This document shows positions 1 to 7,619 of a stretch of 37,163 nucleotides of DNA, piece after piece. The stretch lies in assembly GCA_028692975.1 (NCBI GenBank), contig JAQUWF010000025.1, forward strand, positions 1 through 37,163, given 5' to 3'. Both the position numbers and the translations under genes were made by a program. Each line of letters starts with the position of its first letter. The first letter of the stretch is position 1. Source of the stretch: Lachnospiraceae bacterium (GTDB taxonomy: Bacteria; Bacillota; Clostridia; Lachnospirales; Lachnospiraceae). The notes under the pieces were generated by a model, which worked only from the letters and a program-made list of their open reading frames with translations, searched no databases and had not been told where the DNA came from.

Positions 1-163
1 TAGCAAACGAAATGGATGCTTTTAAAGTTATACCTATTTTTCAACTATTCAGTACTTGATACTACGATATTCATCACTATCGGCTCTGTTTTAGAGGTAA
101 ATAAAAATCGTCAAAGCTAGTAAAATCGATAGATTTAGGCTTGACAGAATAGGAAGGTATTTT

Positions 164-1840
164 ATGGCATATTTTCTAAAGAAAGCGACATTAAAAGGGC
201 GTACTTATCTTTCTATTTGTGAAAGTTTTTATCAGCCTTCAAAAAAGGGGACTGCACATAAAACTTTCAAATCTCTTGGTTCTGTTGAAACATGGAAGGA
301 AAAAGGCATCTCTGATCCGGTTTCTTATTTTCAACAGGAAGTGGATTCTTTAAATCAACAGCGTAAATCTGAAGGCATTCGGCAGATCTCTGACGTTTCT
401 CCGAACCGCTTTCTCGGATACTTTCCGTTGAAATCAATCATGAACAAGCTCAATATCAAACACTACGTTGATTATTTTAAGATTACAAATGATTTTGAGT
501 TCGACCTTTATGAGCTTCTGTCCTCTCTCATTTATGCAAGGGCTGTTAATCCCTGCAGCAAATACAGAACCTTTCATGAAGTTCTGCCAAACCTTTTTGA
601 AAACATCTCCTATTCATACGATCAGCTTCTCGATGGATTATCCTTCATTGGAAATGATTACGAAAAGTTTGTTGAGATTTTTAACGTTCAGACGAATAAA
701 ATATATGGGGTGGATACTGCCAAAACGTACTTTGACTGCACCAACTTCTATTTTGAAATTGACAGAGAAAATGATTTTCAACGGAAAGGACCTAGTAAAG
801 AAAATAAAAAAGATCCGCTTGTCGGGCTTGGCCTTTTGCTGGATGCTGACCAAATTCCAATTGGAATGAAAATGTATCCTGGAAATGAATCTGAAAAACC
901 AGTTCTTAGAAATGTGATTCAGGAATTAAAAGATAAAAACAACATTACTGGCAGAACGATTCATGTAGCTGACAAAGGACTTAATTGTGCACAGAATATC
1001 GCATTTTCAAGGAAAAATGGTGACGGATACCTGTTTTCAAAATCCGTAAAGGGATTACCCGGGACAGAGAAGACGTGGGTTCTGCTAGACCAGGATTTTA
1101 AGGAAATGAGAGACGCAAAAGGGACTTTGCTGTACCGTTATAAATCTTGTGTTGGTAAATTCCCTTATGACGTTGAATTTGAAGGAAAAAAGAAGACCAT
1201 CATGCTCACAGAAAAAAGATTATTAACATACAATCCTACTCTTGCAGCAAAAAAGAAATATGAAATAAACCGGATGGTTGAAAAAGCAAAATTGATGACC
1301 GCTTCCCAGACGAAACGAAATGAATATGGCGAGACTGGAAAATATGTAAGTTTTACCGATGAAAAAGGTAAAAAAGCCTGTGTGGCCATCAATCAGGATG
1401 CGATTGATAAAGATCTGAAATTTGCAGGGTTTAACCTATTAGTGACTTCAGAAATAGAAATGCCGGATGTTGACATTTATCAGATCTATCACAACTTATG
1501 GCGTATTGAAGAATCCTTCAAAATCATGAAATCAGACTTGGATGCCCGACCTGTCTTTTTGCAAAAAGAGGAAACAATTAAAGGACATTTCCTGATTTGT
1601 TATCTCACAGTATTACTGGAAAGAATCTTTCAATTTAAAGTGCTTGAAAACGCCTATTCAACACATGATATTTTTCACTTTTTCAAAGATTTTACTGTGA
1701 CAAAATCCGAAACAAAATACATAAACACAACAACATCTTCCGCATTTATTATTGAATTGTCGAAAAAGCTCCGTCTTCCATTAACAAATTATTTTCTAAG
1801 TGAGACACAAATTAAATCTATCACAAATCATAAACTATGA
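164..1840 (+). CDS. IS1634/IS4-type DDE transposase
   Basis: This 558-residue protein is a cut-and-paste transposase of the IS4 superfamily, closest in feel to IS1634. The RNase H-like catalytic core is readable: Asp near residue 191 (YFDCTNFYF), Asp near residue 270 (VADKGLN) and Glu near residue 449 in the YHNLWRIEESFKIMKSDL block, which is the usual Y..LW.IE.SF signature of this family. An SD (AGGAAGG) precedes the ATG. The frame is complete, so the element may be active. A hairpin terminator follows directly. Its codons are AT-rich compared with the chromosomal genes that follow, as expected for a mobile gene. The terminal inverted repeats could not be identified, and the left end may lie outside the window. 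Confidence 0.9.
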   Translation: MAYFLKKATLKGRTYLSICESFYQPSKKGTAHKTFKSLGSVETWKEKGISDPVSYFQQEVDSLNQQRKSEGIRQISDVSPNRFLGYFPLKSIMNKLNIKHYVDYFKITNDFEFDLYELLSSLIYARAVNPCSKYRTFHEVLPNLFENISYSYDQLLDGLSFIGNDYEKFVEIFNVQTNKIYGVDTAKTYFDCTNFYFEIDRENDFQRKGPSKENKKDPLVGLGLLLDADQIPIGMKMYPGNESEKPVLRNVIQELKDKNNITGRTIHVADKGLNCAQNIAFSRKNGDGYLFSKSVKGLPGTEKTWVLLDQDFKEMRDAKGTLLYRYKSCVGKFPYDVEFEGKKKTIMLTEKRLLTYNPTLAAKKKYEINRMVEKAKLMTASQTKRNEYGETGKYVSFTDEKGKKACVAINQDAIDKDLKFAGFNLLVTSEIEMPDVDIYQIYHNLWRIEESFKIMKSDLDARPVFLQKEETIKGHFLICYLTVLLERIFQFKVLENAYSTHDIFHFFKDFTVTKSETKYINTTTSSAFIIELSKKLRLPLTNYFLSETQIKSITNHKL

Positions 1841-1844
1841 TGTG

Positions 1845-1880
1845 AAAAAGCTGCTGCAAATTCTGCAACAGCTTTTTCTA
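1845..1880 (+). terminator. Terminator of the transposase gene
   Basis: A 10-bp stem (AGCTGCTGCA at 1849-1858 with TGCAACAGCT at 1864-1873, one G-T pair) is flanked by an A-run and a T-run. It lies five bases after the stop codon, so it ends transposase transcription and could also act in the other direction. Confidence 0.8.
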
Positions 1881-1971
1881 TATTATGTGTTATCACCATT
1901 TTTTAATGTCTGATACCAAAGACAGGTATTATACTGGATGAAAAATATGAAGTCAAGAACGAATCGGTTAA

Positions 1972-2001
1972 ATGTGGACCCCTAAAATGGGTAGACTAAA
2001 C
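1972..2001. repeat. Possible remnant of an IS3/IS150-type end
   Basis: The stretch TGTGGACCCCTAAAATGGGT followed by AGACTAAAC resembles, from memory, the terminal repeat of IS3-family elements of the IS150 group (TG...ACCCC..AAAA....TAGAC). No orfA/orfB lies beside it. An 8-bp inverted repeat AAATGTGG (1970-1977) / CCACATTT (2012-2019) brackets it. It may be a relic of an older insertion or a chance match. Confidence 0.25.
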
Positions 2002-2080
2002 AACAGGATAACTGCCACATTTGCCTTCCGCAGGAAAAAGAGGTAAAATAGTCAAAGCGAATAGCGAGAGAGGTAATCAT

Positions 2081-2584
2081 ATGTACGACAAATTAACGCA
2101 AAAAGATATAGAGAAAATAGAAGCGGAGATCGAGCGTCGGAAACTGGTTGTGCGCAAGGAGGCCCTGGAGGCAGTGAAGGAAGCCAGAGCCCACGGAGAC
2201 TTAAGTGAAAACTTTGAGTACCATGCGGCAAAGAAGGACAAGAATCAGAACGAGAGCCGCATCCGTTATCTGGAGCGTATGTTAAAGACCGCGGTGGTGA
2301 TCAGTGAAGAATCCAGTGAGGACGAAGTGGGGCTGAATAATACAGTGACGGTTTATTTTGAGGAGGACGACCTGTGCGAGACTTATAAACTGGTCACATC
2401 CATCCGGGGAAATTCTATCAAGGGCCTGATCAGCATCGAATCACCTATCGGAAAAGCCATCCGTGGACACAAGGTGAATGACCGGGTTTTTGTCAGAGTA
2501 AATGATAATTACGGCTATAATCTGGTTATTAAAAAAATCGAAAATACGGTGGACGATGGGACGGATCAGATTAAAAGTTTCTAA
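2081..2584 (+). CDS. greA: GreA/GreB-family transcript cleavage factor
   Basis: The product (167 residues; family usually about 158) has the GreA layout. An N-terminal antiparallel coiled coil (about residues 1-75) carries the conserved GDLSENFEYHAAK block near the tip that enters the RNA polymerase secondary channel. A C-terminal FKBP-like domain follows, with the typical SPIGKAIRGHKVNDRVFV segment. Gre factors stimulate cleavage of backtracked RNA so that stalled polymerase can restart. I chose the ATG at 2081 because AGAGAGG lies at proper spacing; an upstream in-frame start at 2021 would add 20 residues foreign to the family. The sequence is fairly divergent, so it may be a second, accessory Gre paralogue rather than the housekeeping copy. 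Confidence 0.85.
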   Translation: MYDKLTQKDIEKIEAEIERRKLVVRKEALEAVKEARAHGDLSENFEYHAAKKDKNQNESRIRYLERMLKTAVVISEESSEDEVGLNNTVTVYFEEDDLCETYKLVTSIRGNSIKGLISIESPIGKAIRGHKVNDRVFVRVNDNYGYNLVIKKIENTVDDGTDQIKSF

Positions 2585-2609
2585 AATCTGTGACTTCCTG
2601 TGAAAAGTA

Positions 2610-2618
2610 TGCTAGAAT
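2610..2618 (+). promoter_or_regulatory. Extended -10 promoter of the PPIase lipoprotein gene
   Basis: TGCTAGAAT is an extended -10 element (TG-N-TAGAAT). The -35 region (TGTGAC at 2589-2594) is weak. It lies about 80 bases before the lipoprotein start codon and 25 bases after the Gre-family gene. Confidence 0.5.
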
Positions 2619-2698
2619 AAAAATCGTCTGTTCACAAAGTGCACACATTCATGTGATAGACTATAGAAATTCGTGAACAAAAAGAAATGGAGAGTATT

Positions 2699-3913
2699 AT
2701 GAAAAAGAGATTATTGATTTTAGGAATGACCATTGCATTAGGTCTGACGGCCTGCGGATCTAAAGACGCTGATACCACAGATGATGCTGCAAAGGAAGAG
2801 ACAACAGATACTACAGAGGATACCGCGGAAGCAGAGGATACTGTAGAAAAAGACACCACGCCGATTACGGAAGATACCGTGGACAGTGCGGGCATCGATG
2901 CATTTGTCACCATTGGGGAATATAAAGGACTGACTCTGACCAGAACAGTTTCTACCATTTCAGATCAGGAGGTTGAAGATCAGGTGACAAGCAATCTGGC
3001 AAGCAATCCGATCGAAGTGGCAGAGGGTATTGTGCAGGACGGAGATACGGCTAACATTGATTACGTGGGAAAAATCGATGGCGAGGAGTTTGAAGGCGGC
3101 AGTGCAGAAGGTACGGATCTGGTCATCGGATCAAACAGTTTTATTGAAGGATTTGAGACTGGCCTGATCGGTATGAAGGCAGGAGAGACAAAAGATCTGG
3201 ACCTGACTTTTCCAGAGGACTATACGACGGATCCAACTAAGGCTGGAAAAGCAGTAGTGTTTACAGTTACGGTAAATAAAGTAAGTCGTCCGACAACAGA
3301 GATTACAGACGAGTGGCTTGCAGCAAACAGTACATTTACCAATGCAGATGAGTACAAAGCAGACCTGAAACAGTCTATGCAGACCCAGACAGATAACAGC
3401 AATGAAGCTACTCTGGAAAATGATGCATGGAATCAGGTGTATGGCACGGCAACCTTCACCCAGTATCCGCAGGATATGGTGGACGAATGGGCAGCAGCAT
3501 CCAAAGCACAGTACCAGTCTTATGCAGACCAGTATGGTGTGGATCTGGATACGTTACTGCAGGCATACAGTATGACAGAGGACAGTCTGGCAGAATCAGC
3601 AAAGACAAACGTTCGCTACATGCTTGTTCTGGATTCTATTCTGGACAAAGAAGGCATTAAAGTAGATGATCAGACCTATACAGACAAACTGAGCTTTATT
3701 CTGGAACAGAACAATGTGGCTTCCAAAGATGAGGCAATCGCAGCTGGTGTGGCAGAGTGCAACATAGATCTCACTGTTAAATATTATATCGTTTTGGATA
3801 TTCTCAAAGAGAATGCCACCATCACGGAGACAGAGGCGACAACAGAAGATACGACTGCAGATACCACTGCAGATACCACTGCAGATACAACAGCAGACAC
3901 TGCAGCAGAATAA
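2699..3913 (+). CDS. Secreted trigger-factor-like FKBP peptidyl-prolyl isomerase lipoprotein
   Basis: The 404-residue product begins with a lipoprotein signal (MKKRLLILG..., lipobox LTAC, Cys19), so it is anchored outside the membrane. After an acidic Thr/Asp/Glu-rich linker (about residues 20-65), an FKBP-type isomerase domain spans roughly residues 95-195 (GDTANIDYVGKIDGEEFEGG and IEGFETGLIGMKAGETKDL). A region like the C-terminal chaperone domain of trigger factor follows, then a low-complexity tail of repeated DTTADTTA units. It resembles trigger factor without the ribosome-binding domain, moved to the cell surface, where it would help fold exported proteins. The start at 2699 is chosen over 2687 because GGAGAG fits it and because the lipoprotein signal begins there. 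Confidence 0.85.
   Translation: MKKRLLILGMTIALGLTACGSKDADTTDDAAKEETTDTTEDTAEAEDTVEKDTTPITEDTVDSAGIDAFVTIGEYKGLTLTRTVSTISDQEVEDQVTSNLASNPIEVAEGIVQDGDTANIDYVGKIDGEEFEGGSAEGTDLVIGSNSFIEGFETGLIGMKAGETKDLDLTFPEDYTTDPTKAGKAVVFTVTVNKVSRPTTEITDEWLAANSTFTNADEYKADLKQSMQTQTDNSNEATLENDAWNQVYGTATFTQYPQDMVDEWAAASKAQYQSYADQYGVDLDTLLQAYSMTEDSLAESAKTNVRYMLVLDSILDKEGIKVDDQTYTDKLSFILEQNNVASKDEAIAAGVAECNIDLTVKYYIVLDILKENATITETEATTEDTTADTTADTTADTTADTAAE
3841..3905 (+). repeat. Short tandem repeat coding the C-terminal DTTA tail
   Basis: ACTGCAGATACC-type 12-bp units are repeated about four to five times in frame and encode the Thr/Asp/Ala tail of the lipoprotein. Such repeats can expand or contract without a frameshift. 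Confidence 0.7.
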
Positions 3914-3945
3914 TTGTAAAAATCACATATGTGAAATTTTGTAAA

Positions 3946-4013
3946 ATATCCCCATATCCTTTGTCATTATGAAAGAAATGATTTATAATGACAAGTATAT
4001 GGGGGATTTTTAT
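3946..4013 (+). terminator. Long imperfect hairpin after the PPIase gene
   Basis: ATCCCCATAT (3948-3957) pairs with ATATGGGGGAT (3997-4007), and the inner TTGTCATTAT pairs with ATAATGACAA. A T-run follows on the plus strand. It fits an intrinsic terminator of the lipoprotein gene, with an unusually long stem. The remaining bases to 4095 hold nothing else I recognise. Confidence 0.6.
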
Positions 4014-4095
4014 AGACAAAGGGAAAGAATCAATCCTGCGTTGTGGATGAGGCGAAAAAAGCGGCAGAATAGAAAAAGAAATATATGCAGATAAC

Positions 4096-4124
4096 TTGAC
4101 AAAACCACGTCAATGCTGTAAAAT
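4096..4124 (+). promoter_or_regulatory. Strong promoter of tRNA-Gly and the hydrolase operon
   Basis: A consensus -35 TTGACA (4096-4101) and -10 TAAAAT (4119-4124) are separated by 17 bp. The predicted start is about 4131, ten bases before the mature tRNA. No other promoter is visible before the hydrolase gene. Confidence 0.8.
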
Positions 4125-4140
4125 CAGCATTGTTGTTAAC

Positions 4141-4211
4141 GCGGGTGTGGTTCAATGGTAGAACATCAGCCTTCCAAGCTGAGGACGTGGGTTCGATTCC
4201 CATCACCCGCT
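4141..4211 (+). tRNA. tRNA-Gly (anticodon TCC)
   Basis: A complete cloverleaf: acceptor GCGGGTG/CACCCGC, D arm GTTC-AATGGTA-GAAC, anticodon arm TCAGC-CTTCCAA-GCTGA with anticodon TCC, and T arm GTGGG-TTCGATT-CCCAT. The discriminator base is T and CCA is not encoded. A run of T residues follows at once, and the hydrolase start codon is only 27 bases downstream. Confidence 0.97.
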
Positions 4212-4237
4212 TTTTTGTTACCCAGAAAGGGGAAAAT

Positions 4238-5248
4238 ATGGCGATAAATAAAGCAATGCAGGCGGTTTTAAAGGCACTTTCTTACTCGGATTTTGATCTG
4301 GGTACTTCAAGGAGACTGGTTAATATTAAGGCGTTCGATCCTTTGAAGCACTTGTATAAGACCATTGATTACAAGATCTATAATGGTGATTATGAGGTGC
4401 CCACCAGGATTTATATTCCGGATCAGCAGGAAAAAAAGGGTCAGACAGGACCGAATAAATTTCCGGTGCTGATTTTTTGCCATGGCGGCGGATTTGTGAC
4501 GGAGAGCGTGGACACCTATAATAAAGTGTGCTGGAATCTGGCACAGCAGACCAGACATCTGGTGGTATCGGTGGATTACCGGCTGGCACCGGAGTTTCGC
4601 TTCCCCATCGGGCTGGAGGACTGCTATGCGGTAGTCAAGGCGATTTTCCAGGAGCGCACGATCTTTAATGTAGACCCGGATCAGATTACTCTGATTGGGG
4701 ACAGTGCAGGTGGCAATATCACTGCCGTCCTGAGCATGATGGCCAGAGACCGGGGCGAATTCATGCCCAAGCGCCAGATACTTATTTATCCCTGCGTGGA
4801 CAATGATTATTCCGAACATTCCAAATATCCGTCGGTGATTGAAAATGGCACCGACTATCTGCTGACCAGAAAGAATATGCAGGATTATATGGAATTGTAT
4901 CAGACATACCCGGAAGATTTGGAGAACCCATACTTTTCCCCTATGAAGGCGGAAGACCTCACGGATCTGCCAAAGACGCTTCTGATCACAGCACAGTTTG
5001 ATCCTTTGCGTGATGAGGGTCAGGCCTTCGGCAGGAGACTAATTGAGGCAGGCAATGAGGTGGAGATGCATGAGATTCCTGATGCGCTGCACGGTTTTTT
5101 TGCTCTGTCTACAAAGTATTTTCATGTTAAACAATGTTTAGAGTATATCAATGCCTTTTTAAATGAAGGAGAAAACCATGTTTCAGTCAAAGAAAACGAA
5201 ATGGCGGACATTGGAGAATGCAGCGAAAATCTTTCCTGCGACCAGTAA
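4238..5248 (+). CDS. Alpha/beta hydrolase, hormone-sensitive-lipase-type esterase
   Basis: The 336-residue product is a serine esterase. It shows the HSL-type oxyanion motif HGGG at residue 82, the nucleophile elbow GDSAGG with Ser156, Asp255 (FDPLRDEG) and His285 (DALHGFF), a complete catalytic triad. It probably acts on small acyl esters in the cytosol. I chose the ATG at 4238, preceded by AAAGGGG; starting further up would run through the tRNA. It is first in an operon with an acyltransferase and a zinc-ribbon membrane protein, so it may remove acyl groups that the partner adds or supply acyl donors (inference). The last 24 or so residues overlap the next gene out of frame and look like an added tail, since relatives usually end near YINAFLNE. 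Confidence 0.88.
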   Translation: MAINKAMQAVLKALSYSDFDLGTSRRLVNIKAFDPLKHLYKTIDYKIYNGDYEVPTRIYIPDQQEKKGQTGPNKFPVLIFCHGGGFVTESVDTYNKVCWNLAQQTRHLVVSVDYRLAPEFRFPIGLEDCYAVVKAIFQERTIFNVDPDQITLIGDSAGGNITAVLSMMARDRGEFMPKRQILIYPCVDNDYSEHSKYPSVIENGTDYLLTRKNMQDYMELYQTYPEDLENPYFSPMKAEDLTDLPKTLLITAQFDPLRDEGQAFGRRLIEAGNEVEMHEIPDALHGFFALSTKYFHVKQCLEYINAFLNEGENHVSVKENEMADIGECSENLSCDQ

Positions 5249-6437
5249 TGCCAAAGACGAGCGTGTTTTTCGTTTCGCCTGTGAATTAAATGAAAATGTA
5301 ATTCCTGAGGCGCTGCAGCAGGCCGTGGATGATTCCATGGAGGATTTTTCCCTGTTTGCCTGTGTTATGCGGAAGGGATTGTTTTGGAATTATCTGGAAG
5401 AATCTGATCTTAAGCCCATTGTGCGGGAAGAGTACAAGGAACCTTGCGACCGTATGTATGAGCGGGACCAGAAGAATCTGCTTTTTGAGGTGACCTATTT
5501 CAAGCGGCGGATCAATCTGGAGGTGTACCATGCCCTGGCCGATGGGACAGGTGTGATGTGGTTTCTAAAGACCATCGTTTACCGTTATCTGATCCAGACT
5601 CATCCCGATAAGGTCAAAGGTCCGGTCACCAGACTGGACATTGATATGACTGATTATGAACAGAGAGAAGATTCCTTCGAAAAGTATTATGAGAAGGAAA
5701 AGAAGAATATTAAAATACCCAGATACAAGTCCTTCCAGCTGCGGTATCCGAAGCTGCAGGATGCTTCCCAGTCTATTGTGGAGGGCATTGCCCCGGTGGA
5801 CAAGCTGATCGAGGCATCCCATAAATACCATACCACGGTGACCGTGCTTTTGACGGCGGTGTTTTTCTGCGCTATAGCAAAAGAGATGAGCCCTGCCCAG
5901 AGAAAGAAGCCGGTGGCTCTTATGATTCCGGTGAACTTAAGGCAATTTTTCCCTTCTGCTTCCGGGCGGAATTATTTCAGTTGGATTGATATTGGGTATG
6001 ATTTCAGTAAAGACAGTGATAAATTAGAGGACGTGATTTCCTATGTGTCGGATTTCTTTAAGCGAGAGATTACCAGGGAGCGTATGGCGTATCGTGTCAA
6101 TGAGTATGTGGGCATCGAGCACAAATTTATTCTGCGCATGGTGCCTTTGGAGATTAAGACAAGATTCCTGCAGCTGGGCAACTGGCAGAACAGGAACTCC
6201 AACACGGCGATCTTTTCCAATGTGGGGAAGGTGACCATGCCGGAGGAATGCCGGCCATTTATCCGACTGTTTGATTTCTTTACCAGTACGCCGCATATGC
6301 AGTTGTGTATGTGTTCATATGGAAATAATATGGTGATGAGCTTTACGTCAGTGTTTGAAAACACAACCATGCGTCGGAATTTCTTCCGGATGCTGACCCA
6401 GATGGGGATCCCGGTGGAGATCGCGGCGAGACCGTAG
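5178..6437 (+). CDS. HxxxDG-motif acyltransferase (condensation/alcohol acetyltransferase-like)
   Basis: This 419-residue protein belongs to the CoA-dependent acyltransferase superfamily, which includes condensation domains and alcohol acetyltransferases. The catalytic motif HALADG lies at residues 118-123 (His118, Asp122), and the N-terminal WRTLENAAKIFPA block is typical of stand-alone members in Clostridia. A DFSLFACVMRKG segment and a late FSNVGKVTMPEE segment (like the DFG-side loop) fit a two-lobed chloramphenicol-acetyltransferase fold. The acceptor is unknown; glycolipid, alcohol or peptide are all possible. The start at 5178 has GGAG at good spacing and overlaps the upstream hydrolase by 71 bases. 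It is followed after 9 bases by the zinc-ribbon membrane gene. Confidence 0.75.
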   Translation: MFQSKKTKWRTLENAAKIFPATSNAKDERVFRFACELNENVIPEALQQAVDDSMEDFSLFACVMRKGLFWNYLEESDLKPIVREEYKEPCDRMYERDQKNLLFEVTYFKRRINLEVYHALADGTGVMWFLKTIVYRYLIQTHPDKVKGPVTRLDIDMTDYEQREDSFEKYYEKEKKNIKIPRYKSFQLRYPKLQDASQSIVEGIAPVDKLIEASHKYHTTVTVLLTAVFFCAIAKEMSPAQRKKPVALMIPVNLRQFFPSASGRNYFSWIDIGYDFSKDSDKLEDVISYVSDFFKREITRERMAYRVNEYVGIEHKFILRMVPLEIKTRFLQLGNWQNRNSNTAIFSNVGKVTMPEECRPFIRLFDFFTSTPHMQLCMCSYGNNMVMSFTSVFENTTMRRNFFRMLTQMGIPVEIAARP

Positions 6438-6446
6438 GAGGGTATC

Positions 6447-7112
6447 ATGCGTTATTGTGAGAAATGTCATGTGACTGTTCGGACCGGGCAGAAGAAATGT
6501 CCCCTGTGCCAGAGTGAACTCAGCGGCACCTGGGATCCGGAAGACCAGCTCTTTCCGGAATTAAATATCAAAAAAACAAATTTTAAGCCGTTTATGGAGT
6601 GGCTGACCTTTAGCTGTATTCTGGTGATCGTGGTCTGCTGTACCATCAACTGGATCGTGAATCCGGAGTATTTTTGGGCTGGGTTTGTCATGGCAGGTGT
6701 TGCCATGGCCTGGGTGGCGACTTCGGTGGGCATCGCCAAACGGCGTAATCTGCTGAAAAATGCCATGTGGGAGACCTTTTTAGTCTCTATAGCCCTGGTG
6801 ATCTGGGATGTGGCCACAGGCTGGGAGGGCTGGTCGGTGACGTATTTCCTGCCCATCGGTATTCTGGTTACCACGATTTTTCTGATCGTGATATCCATGG
6901 TCCAGAAACTGGATTCGCCGGAATATATGATCTACTGGCTTATGAACGGAGTATTCGGGTTGATTCCCATGATCTTCGTATTTCTGAAACTGGTAAACAC
7001 CCGGATCCCATCGGTGATCTGCGTAGGCTGCAGTGCCCTGCTCCTCGCCGGACTCTTCAGTTTCCAGCGAAAAGCTGTGTTGAATGAACTGCACAAAAAA
7101 TTTCATATATAA
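6447..7112 (+). CDS. Zinc-ribbon six-TM membrane protein (DUF6320-like)
   Basis: The 221-residue product starts with a short zinc ribbon (Cys4, Cys7, Cys18, Cys21: CEKC...CPLC) followed by about six hydrophobic helices from residue 50 to the end. I recall this family as DUF6320, found beside the same acyltransferase and hydrolase; that name is from memory. Its biochemical role is unknown. It might anchor the acyltransferase at the membrane or move the acylated product (inference). The SD GGAGG sits just before the ATG, and a terminator follows, so it closes the operon. Confidence 0.7.
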   Translation: MRYCEKCHVTVRTGQKKCPLCQSELSGTWDPEDQLFPELNIKKTNFKPFMEWLTFSCILVIVVCCTINWIVNPEYFWAGFVMAGVAMAWVATSVGIAKRRNLLKNAMWETFLVSIALVIWDVATGWEGWSVTYFLPIGILVTTIFLIVISMVQKLDSPEYMIYWLMNGVFGLIPMIFVFLKLVNTRIPSVICVGCSALLLAGLFSFQRKAVLNELHKKFHI

Positions 7113-7133
7113 GAGAGTACCTGGAATCAGGAA

Positions 7134-7182
7134 GGCTGTCCCATTAGCAGAGAAATATGTTCTGTGCGGGGGCAGTTTTTTT
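7134..7182 (+). terminator. Terminator of the hydrolase-acyltransferase operon
   Basis: CTGTCCC pairs with the GGGGCAG arm around an inner GCAGA/TCTGTGC pairing, followed by seven T residues (7176-7182). It ends the operon that starts at the tRNA. Confidence 0.75.
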
Positions 7183-7277
7183 CTGAAAAATGCAACTTTT
7201 TGTCTGCGGCTGGTGTATATATAAGTATAAGGAATAGTTAATCAGATGTGTTCACACCATTCGGTGAGGGGGATGTT

Positions 7278-7342
7278 ATGTTTCATATTCACATTGATGA
7301 AAAACGTATGTATGAACAAGTCCAATACATTCTACCAATTTG
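7278..7342 (+). pseudogene. 21-codon scrap, possibly the start of a GntR-type regulator
   Basis: A good SD (GAGGGGGAT) precedes an ATG that opens MFHIHIDEKRMYEQVQYILP and ends at a stop after 21 codons. The wording resembles the N-terminus of GntR-family regulators (H-I-D...YEQV...I). A hairpin follows straight after. It is most likely a regulator truncated by deletion, or alternatively a genuine leader peptide. Both readings are weak. Confidence 0.3.
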
Positions 7343-7344
7343 AA

Positions 7345-7392
7345 AAGACGCCTGATAAGTACAAAACTTAAAGGGCGTCTTGTTATTTATGT
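7345..7392 (+). terminator. Terminator-like hairpin after the regulator scrap
   Basis: AAGACGCC (7345-7352) pairs perfectly with GGCGTCTT (7374-7381), followed by a T-rich tract. It seems to be the original terminator of the gene that was truncated. Apart from this and the scrap, the 507-base gap from 7113 to 7619 contains only the dinD promoter and leader hairpin. Confidence 0.6.
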
Positions 7393-7520
7393 TGTAATAC
7401 GAAAAATTCTATGTTACCATATAAAAACAGATATATCTTATCAGAGCGTTCTGTTCTGAATTATCTGTGGCGTTTCGTGGTCATATCGACCGAAAAACCC
7501 AGGGCAGGTTTCAAAATATA

Positions 7521-7548
7521 TTGAGTATATGAAATAAAACGATATAAT
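7521..7548 (+). promoter_or_regulatory. Promoter of the dinD-like gene
   Basis: A -35 TTGAGT (7521-7526) and -10 TATAAT (7543-7548) are separated by 16 bp. The predicted start near 7555 gives a 65-base leader. I found no convincing LexA box (GAAC-N4-GTTC type) over the promoter. Confidence 0.65.
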
Positions 7549-7568
7549 GTAATTAAGAATCGAGATGT

Positions 7569-7598
7569 CAACGAGTCGCTCATGTGAGCGAGTCGTTG
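7569..7598 (+). promoter_or_regulatory. 30-bp near-perfect palindrome in the dinD leader
   Basis: CAACGAGTCGCTCA and TGAGCGAGTCGTTG form a 14-bp stem with one mismatch around a 2-base centre. It lies between the promoter and the SD (AGGAGG) of the dinD-like gene. It could be an operator for a dimeric regulator or an RNA hairpin that affects translation. Confidence 0.6.
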
Positions 7599-7619
7599 GT
7601 AAGATAGGAGGTAGATAAT

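Larger units (their letters stand above)
1..1970 (+). mobile_element. Insertion sequence, IS1634-like (limits uncertain)
   Basis: The AT-rich DNA around the intact transposase is taken as one insertion sequence. The right limit lies somewhere between the terminator (ending about 1878) and the chromosomal gene at 2081. I could not match an inverted repeat between bases 1-163 and 1879-1980, so the exact ends and any target-site duplication are unknown. The 163 bases before the transposase hold no other gene. Confidence 0.55.

Noticed and set aside
4130-4237. Longer N-terminus for the alpha/beta hydrolase
   Set aside because: The extension would be translated from the tRNA-Gly gene; the ATG at 4238 has its own SD and gives the family length.
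7441-7619. LexA box controlling dinD
   Set aside because: Only partial GTTC/GAAC words are found, and none with the spacing of a Gram-positive SOS box over the promoter.
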